This document shows, one piece after another, positions 59,669 through 64,000 of a stretch of 64,000 bases of DNA (position 1 is its first letter; every line of letters begins with the position of its first letter). The translations under genes were made by a program, and so were the position numbers. The notes below the pieces were generated by a model, which had not been told where the DNA came from, did no database searches, and saw only the letters and a program-made list of their open reading frames with translations. Source of the DNA: Anaerococcus mediterraneensis (GTDB lineage: Bacteria; Bacillota; Clostridia; Tissierellales; Peptoniphilaceae); NCBI RefSeq assembly GCF_900128415.1, contig NZ_LT635772.1:1550001-1614000 (forward strand), written 5' to 3'.

Positions 59669-61084
59669 TTACCTTCTTTCATAAAATCTTTTTATTCTGC
59701 CATCGCAAATCTCCAATAATTTATTACATGTACTATCAATCAATTCATTATCATGCGTAACAATAAATATAATTTTATTATTTGAAAATTCTTTAATGAC
59801 TTTGCTTATTTCGAGCATATTTGTATAATCAAGTCCACTCGTTGGTTCGTCCAAAATAATAATTTCTCTATCCATTAACATCCCCAATGCTACAGAAAGT
59901 CTCTGCATTTGACCTCCTGATAAGCACATAGGATGACGATTATCTAATTTTTTAAGATCTAATTTTTCTAGAATATTATCTATTTGCTTTTCATCTATTT
60001 TAGAATCAAATAAACTAAATTCATCTCTTACAGATTCCGAAAAAAACTGATGAATTACATCTTGCATAACCATATAACAAAGTTTTCTTCGTTTTTTATA
60101 TTTTATGGGACTTCCTTTATAGCTTATTTTTCCTTCGTTTTCTTTCAACAGTCCACACAAAATTCTCATTAATGTTGTTTTTCCTTGACCATTTTTACCT
60201 GTTATTGCAATAATATCTCCCTTGTTTCCGGAAATATTTATCTTATCTAAAATTTTTTGTTTCTTATTTTCATATTCTAAATTTGAAACTACAAAGTCAT
60301 CAGATTCACAAAATGTGACAGGATTTGCAAAATCATCATTTTTCTTTCTTACAAAAGTTCTAAGTCCCAGTTTCTTTCGTGATTCGTCAGTAATTGAAGA
60401 AAATTCCACATTTGAAAAAACATATTTTATTTTTCCGTCTTGTAAATAAATAGCTCTATCAATTAAATCCATTAAATAATAGAGTCTATGTTCAGAAATA
60501 ATAATTGTCTTGCCCTGAGCTTTAAGATTTATAAGCATCTCTCTTATTCTTTCAATACCATACTCATCAATATTTGCAGAAGGTTCATCAAACACATATA
60601 CATCTGGATTGGTAGCATAAATAGATGCAATAGCAAGTAATTGCTTTTCTCCACCTGACATCATAAAAACATTTCTGTTTTTTAATCTTTCAATTTCCAA
60701 ATCACGTACCACTTTAAAAACTTGTCTTTTTATTTTATCAGGGTTTTCACCTAAATTTTCTAATCCAAATGTTAGTTCACTATCTGAATCTAAATTAAAA
60801 AACTGTGTTTTGGGGTTTTGAAAAATTGTTCCCACTTTTTCAGAAATTTCATATATCTTCATTTGTTTTGTGTTTATCCCATTTATAAAAATATTTCCTA
60901 ATAAATTTCCCTCTAAAAAATGAGGAATCAATCCATTGATTAATTTTGTTATAGTTGTTTTCCCAGAACCAGATTTTCCGCATAATAAGATAACTTCTCC
61001 TTGATTAATCTTTATTGAAATTTTCTTTAACTGTTCTTCTAAGCTTCTCTTATAGGAATATGAAGCTTCATTTATATTAATCAT
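59669..61084 (-). CDS. ECF transporter ATPase, tandem EcfA-EcfA' fusion (cargo B)
   Basis: The 471-residue protein has two ABC domains: GKSGSGKTT, MSGGEKQL and VYVFDEPSANID in the first, GKNGQGKTT, LSGGQMQR and IIILDEPTSGLD in the second. The first signature begins with Met instead of Leu. GAGG lies upstream of the ATG, 12 bases after the EcfT stop. It powers the T and S proteins encoded before it. Confidence 0.85.
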   Translation of the reverse strand: MININEASYSYKRSLEEQLKKISIKINQGEVILLCGKSGSGKTTITKLINGLIPHFLEGNLLGNIFINGINTKQMKIYEISEKVGTIFQNPKTQFFNLDSDSELTFGLENLGENPDKIKRQVFKVVRDLEIERLKNRNVFMMSGGEKQLLAIASIYATNPDVYVFDEPSANIDEYGIERIREMLINLKAQGKTIIISEHRLYYLMDLIDRAIYLQDGKIKYVFSNVEFSSITDESRKKLGLRTFVRKKNDDFANPVTFCESDDFVVSNLEYENKKQKILDKINISGNKGDIIAITGKNGQGKTTLMRILCGLLKENEGKISYKGSPIKYKKRRKLCYMVMQDVIHQFFSESVRDEFSLFDSKIDEKQIDNILEKLDLKKLDNRHPMCLSGGQMQRLSVALGMLMDREIIILDEPTSGLDYTNMLEISKVIKEFSNNKIIFIVTHDNELIDSTCNKLLEICDGRIKRFYERR

Positions 61085-61096
61085 GTTTCGTACCTC

Positions 61097-61783
61097 TTAT
61101 AAAAATAACTTGAACTTTACATTAAAGAACATCAGAATACATAATAGAATAATTATTAGATCCCAAATGTTAAATCCTGCATCATCCATAAAAGTCTTTC
61201 TTGCAGGATTTTCTATCCCTCTTACTGTAATAGCTTGAGCTAATTCATCTGCGGTATTAGAAGCTGTAACTATTAAAGATATTAGTCCTAATTGTATCTT
61301 TTTAAATCCAGTCACGCCTCTTATTTTAATTGCATCTGAGATTAATATTTTTTCTTCTCTTAAAGATGGAAAATATCTGATGCCTATTGCTAGAGAAATA
61401 ATTAGGCTTTTTGGAAAATGCATCATTTTTAAGGCATACATAATATTTCGTATAGGATTAGTTTTTACAAGAATTTGACCAACTAAAAAAATCGGTATTA
61501 ACTTAGGAGCATGAATCACCAATAATCCAAAATGTGCTGATATGACATCTGGTAGAATCGGCAAAACAAAATATTTCAATCCCTGTAATAATACAAACAT
61601 AGATAATGCCTTTAAAGATATTTTAACAAGTCCCATAAATAACGCTATAATAGCAACCATTAAAAGAATAAAAAAATCTAATTTTAAGCTATTATTTGCA
61701 AAGCTAATAATACTAACTGAAATCAAAAAAATGATTTCAGTTAGTGGATTTAGCTTTATAATGCCTCTTACAATACCCTCCAT
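61097..61783 (-). CDS. ECF transporter transmembrane component EcfT (cargo B)
   Basis: The 228-residue protein has about five helices and EcfT coupling features: ALKMMHFPKSLIISLAIGIR, then SDAIKIRGVTGFKKI and the AITVRGIE motif (A-R-G type). Its ATG directly follows the stop of the S gene (ATGTAAATG). Confidence 0.85.
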   Translation of the reverse strand: MEGIVRGIIKLNPLTEIIFLISVSIISFANNSLKLDFFILLMVAIIALFMGLVKISLKALSMFVLLQGLKYFVLPILPDVISAHFGLLVIHAPKLIPIFLVGQILVKTNPIRNIMYALKMMHFPKSLIISLAIGIRYFPSLREEKILISDAIKIRGVTGFKKIQLGLISLIVTASNTADELAQAITVRGIENPARKTFMDDAGFNIWDLIIILLCILMFFNVKFKLFL

Positions 61784-62377
61784 TTACATAATTCCAGCTT
61801 TCTCAAAACGTTTTTTGAACATTGCTTTACCTATATATGCACCAATGACTCCTCCAATAAATGCAGTAATGATCATCCCGATAAGTGTTGGAATTGAAAT
61901 TAAAGTTTGTAATTTATTTACATATTCTGGACTCATTCCCATTTTAATAATAGATTTCATATAAGATTCTTGGAACAACCACATAGGCAATGGTGAGCCA
62001 ATCAACCCAATGCAAATCAATCCTGAAGATACTATTACGCTTTTTTGACTTTTATATCCCAAAATTTTTCTAGTAATTTCTGCTAAAACTCCTGCAATAA
62101 CGCAAGTTATGACAATTGTAAAAGTGCATTCTCCTATAGCAAAATATATAATCCCTGTAATTGCTATCAAAAGTAAAGCCGTTCCTGGTTTTGGCACCTT
62201 AGAGACCAACAACATGTAAATAAAATTACATATTATGCCTGTCATTGCTGGCCATAATAACCAAAGTATCGGTGAAAGTATTGGAATAATCATTACCGCC
62301 ATGGATAGTGCCATATAAATCACTGAAAAAATGCCGATGTTAACTAAATCTTTTGTTTTTAATTTTGTTTCATTCAT
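61784..62377 (-). CDS. MptD-family ECF transporter S component (cargo B)
   Basis: The 197-residue protein starts MNETKLKTKDLVNIGIFSV behind AAGGAGG and ends GGVIGAYIGKAMFKKRFEKAG, the same plan as the S component at 32440-33021. Six hydrophobic segments are visible. First transporter gene of the operon, downstream of its TetR gene. Confidence 0.8.
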   Translation of the reverse strand: MNETKLKTKDLVNIGIFSVIYMALSMAVMIIPILSPILWLLWPAMTGIICNFIYMLLVSKVPKPGTALLLIAITGIIYFAIGECTFTIVITCVIAGVLAEITRKILGYKSQKSVIVSSGLICIGLIGSPLPMWLFQESYMKSIIKMGMSPEYVNKLQTLISIPTLIGMIITAFIGGVIGAYIGKAMFKKRFEKAGIM

Positions 62378-62407
62378 TTGAATACCTCCTTTTAAATTTT
62401 TATATTT

Positions 62408-62456
62408 ATTTACCAGTTGCAATATGATTGATTCAAAATAATCTTTACTGGTAAAT
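62408..62456. promoter_or_regulatory. Candidate TetR operator pair before S component gene
   Basis: ATTTACCAGT (62408-62417) and ACTGGTAAAT (62447-62456) are a perfect 10-bp inverted repeat 29 bases apart, and the second contains the palindrome TTTACTGGTAAA. They flank the likely promoter (TTGAAT-like -35) of the cargo operon, 30 bases before the S gene. Confidence 0.5.
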
Positions 62457-62492
62457 GTTTCTTATTTTTGTTTACTTTCCATAAAACGCAGA

Positions 62493-62513
62493 AAATCGGG
62501 ATTAACCCGATTT
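62493..62513. terminator. Hairpin after tetR gene
   Basis: Perfect 8-bp stem AAATCGGG/CCCGATTT with a five-base loop lies between tetR and the S gene. The minus strand lacks a U-run behind it, so attenuation rather than full termination is likely. Confidence 0.5.
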
Positions 62514-62547
62514 CAAAATTTATTATTTTTAATTTTATATTATGTTT

Positions 62548-63159
62548 TCATTTAATAATCCTCCTCCAACCAAAATTCATTGCTGCCTCCATCATATCGA
62601 TAAAATTTAAGGCTTCATTATATGGATACCTATGTGTGATTACCTCAAATAAAGGCGTACATGCCATTGTATAAAGAACATGAAGTTCATCATCATTCAA
62701 ATCATTTACTTCTATTTTTTTTTCTTTAAGAACCTCAATTAATTTCTTAGCACCCTGCACTTCGAGATTCACTAAATCATGACGAATTGATTCAAATTCC
62801 GTACCCTGAGAACAGTTAAACAGAAGATTAACTATAGGATCGTTTTGGTAAATAAATTCCAATAATTCCCTATTACTATCATCAGATTTTTCTCCAAAAG
62901 CTTGTAAACCATTTACTTTAATTTCTTCAATCGCTTGATTTGTCAATTCTTTACTTCTTCTGTATAAGTGATTAAGTATAGGACTTACAAGTACCTTAAA
63001 AATATCTTCTTTAGATTTAAAATGCTTATATATTGCACCAGGTGTAATTCCTGCATTTTTAGCAATAGTGCGAATAGAAGCATCTTCGAATCCATACTCT
63101 GTAAACTCGCTTTTTGCACTTTTTAATATTTTCTTTATTGTAACATCTTTGTCTCTCAG
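62548..63159 (-). CDS. TetR/AcrR-family regulator with apparent CTG start (cargo B)
   Basis: The frame from 63159 encodes 203 residues with a full TetR HTH (IKKILKSAKSEFTEYGFEDA, SIRTIAKNAGITPGAIYKHF). No ATG, GTG or TTG precedes the HTH in this frame after the upstream stop. A CTG at 63157-63159 lies nine bases behind GGGAGG, exactly where a start is expected. A TTG start at 62946 would remove the HTH and is not credible. Either CTG is used (weak expression) or the start was mutated. It heads the S-T-AA'-ABC-ABC-MATE genes. Confidence 0.75.
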   Translation of the reverse strand: MRDKDVTIKKILKSAKSEFTEYGFEDASIRTIAKNAGITPGAIYKHFKSKEDIFKVLVSPILNHLYRRSKELTNQAIEEIKVNGLQAFGEKSDDSNRELLEFIYQNDPIVNLLFNCSQGTEFESIRHDLVNLEVQGAKKLIEVLKEKKIEVNDLNDDELHVLYTMACTPLFEVITHRYPYNEALNFIDMMEAAMNFGWRRIIK

Positions 63160-63199
63160 TAAGTTTCACCTCCCAAATTAAGATAACACCGTTTACTTT

Positions 63200-63229
63200 A
63201 TTTTAGCATAAAGAAACTAATGAAGTCAA
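63200..63229 (-). promoter_or_regulatory. Sigma-A promoter of tetR (cargo B)
   Basis: -35 TTGACT (63224-63229) and -10 TAAAAT (63200-63205), spacer 18, on the minus strand about 40 bases before the CTG start. Confidence 0.55.
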
Positions 63230-63269
63230 TAATCGCTATCAAATATATTTTTTTATGATAACATTTTAT

Positions 63270-63392
63270 TTAATTCTCTATAAATTGTCTTGTTAGGTCT
63301 GCTACTAATCTCCTTTCTAGATCAACCATACAATCATGACACACATTGTCTAAAACAACTATTTTAGATTTATACAACTTATCTGATTCCAT
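63270..63392 (-). pseudogene. Short remnant ORF, 40 codons
   Basis: An ATG frame of 40 residues includes KIVVLDNVCHDCMVDLERRL and ends TRQFIEN; there is no ribosome-binding site. It could be the tail of a longer decayed gene. The remainder of 63230-63497 shows no gene. Confidence 0.25.
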
Positions 63393-63497
63393 TACTGATT
63401 AGCAGAATAAACAATTGTCATTTTTAGAATATATTGTTAGTATTGAAATATTCCTTGAAATCTATTCTATGTTGTTTATTAGCTTCGATAAGTGCGG

Positions 63498-63648
63498 TAT
63501 AATTAATAGAACTGAATAAACGCTTAACGCTTATAACTTTAATAGCAAGCACAGTAAGTGAGTACCCACTTACGAAAAATTGATGAAGCAGAACCTTTAT
63601 GGACTGCTTCTTTTTTTATCAATTTTACCTTGTTAGGGAGAACCCTAA
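63498..63648 (+). promoter_or_regulatory. Conserved leader/oriT-like region before mobC (copy B)
   Basis: Same order as 18723-18872: TATAAT (63498-63503), conserved block, near-palindrome GTAAGTG...CACTTAC (63554-63573), terminator hairpin (63585-63610), and TTAGGG-AGAA-CCCTAA (63633-63648). Loops differ while stems are kept. Confidence 0.55.
63585..63617 (+). terminator. Intrinsic terminator in mobC leader
   Basis: Stem GAAGCAG/CTGCTTC followed by seven Ts. Relative to copy A a G-C pair is replaced by A-T on both sides. Confidence 0.7.
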
Positions 63649-63680
63649 GACCCCAATAATTTATGATAAGGAGATATACT

Positions 63681-64000
63681 ATGGATAATAGAAAAAGAAA
63701 TAATCAACTAAAAATATATTTAACAGATGAAGAAAAAGAAGTTTTTGAAAAGAAAATGAAACTTGCTAATTGCAAAACTATGTCCCATTTTCTTAGAAAA
63801 TGTGTATTGGAAAAAGAGATTTATGTTGTTGATTTAGAACCATTTAGAAACCTACAATGGCTACTTTCGAATGCAACAAATAATATAAACCAGATTGCAA
63901 AAGCTACTAATACAACTGGTGTTATTTACAAAAATGAAATTGAATCAATGAATAAGCAGATAGAAAAATTATCAAGAGAAATATGGCAGATTCATTCCCT
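63681..64000 (+). CDS. mobC: MobC-family relaxosome protein, 3' end beyond window
   Basis: ATG behind AAGGAGATATACT opens a frame running to the window edge (106 residues). After residue 18 it matches the MobC at 18906 almost exactly; the first 18 residues (MDNRKRNNQLKIYLTDEE) differ. A relaxase gene is expected just outside the window. This copy has a far stronger ribosome-binding site than copy A. Confidence 0.85.
   Translation, partial: MDNRKRNNQLKIYLTDEEKEVFEKKMKLANCKTMSHFLRKCVLEKEIYVVDLEPFRNLQWLLSNATNNINQIAKATNTTGVIYKNEIESMNKQIEKLSREIWQIHS

Noticed and set aside
62548..62946. A 132-residue TTG-started protein
   Set aside because: The frame continues upstream through a complete TetR HTH to a CTG behind a strong ribosome-binding site, so the short version is an artefact of start choice.
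1..64000. rRNA, tRNA and CRISPR arrays
   Set aside because: None recognised on either strand by eye; tRNA genes in particular would need a dedicated scan to exclude.

Overview
The window is AT-rich, coding-dense DNA of a low-GC Gram-positive anaerobe. Codon use, ribosome-binding sites (AGGAGG type) and protein families point to a Firmicute of the Tissierellia/Peptoniphilaceae kind (Anaerococcus, Peptoniphilus or a relative); this placement is an inference from gene content, not from a marker gene. No rRNA, tRNA or CRISPR array was seen. Nearly all large genes lie on the minus strand.

Layout. 1-4934: accessory metabolic genes (two alpha/beta hydrolases, an isoprenylcysteine-methyltransferase-like protein, an L-2-amino-thiazoline-4-carboxylate hydrolase family protein, a membrane-anchored SAM methyltransferase, membrane proteins). 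5076-7325: a decayed ABC transporter operon fused to the 3' end of rlmD. 7258-20595: mobilizable unit A, consisting of a large serine recombinase, a 44-aa protein, cargo (two exporter-fold ABC subunits plus a nickel/oligopeptide-type importer under a TetR regulator), an oriT-like leader, MobC and a relaxase. 20614-26343: a defence island (Abi_C operon, FRG-domain protein, AbiE toxin-antitoxin pair) with decayed genes between. 26656-39039: unit C, consisting of a second serine recombinase, an AraC-ECF-ABC cargo operon, a broken replisome organizer, a methyltransferase and PcfB. 39223-50134: unit D, consisting of a TetR-ECF-ABC cargo, a dead TnpX-like recombinase, a MOBQ relaxase with a likely oriT, and a DUF3847 protein. 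50206-52151: a Dps gene and fragments of conjugative elements. 52217-64000: unit B, with the same backbone as unit A (rlmD 3' end, almost identical recombinase, small protein, leader, MobC) but different cargo (MATE pump, two ABC subunits, ECF ATPase/T/S genes, TetR).

How the parts work together. The recurring cargo is a heterodimeric exporter-fold ABC transporter (the fold also used by the siderophore importers YbtPQ and IrtAB) next to an ECF importer with an MptD-type S component, or, in unit A, next to a Nik/Opp-type importer. Each set has its own TetR or AraC regulator, and several Fur-like palindromes lie at promoters. The most economical reading, an inference, is a set of exchangeable metallophore/heme/metal acquisition cassettes. 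Cassettes C and D are each bracketed by direct repeats of mobile-element backbone genes, and units A and B carry different cargo between nearly identical recombinase and mobilization modules. This suggests modular cargo exchange by recombination, and scars of ABC genes at three places show it has also gone wrong.
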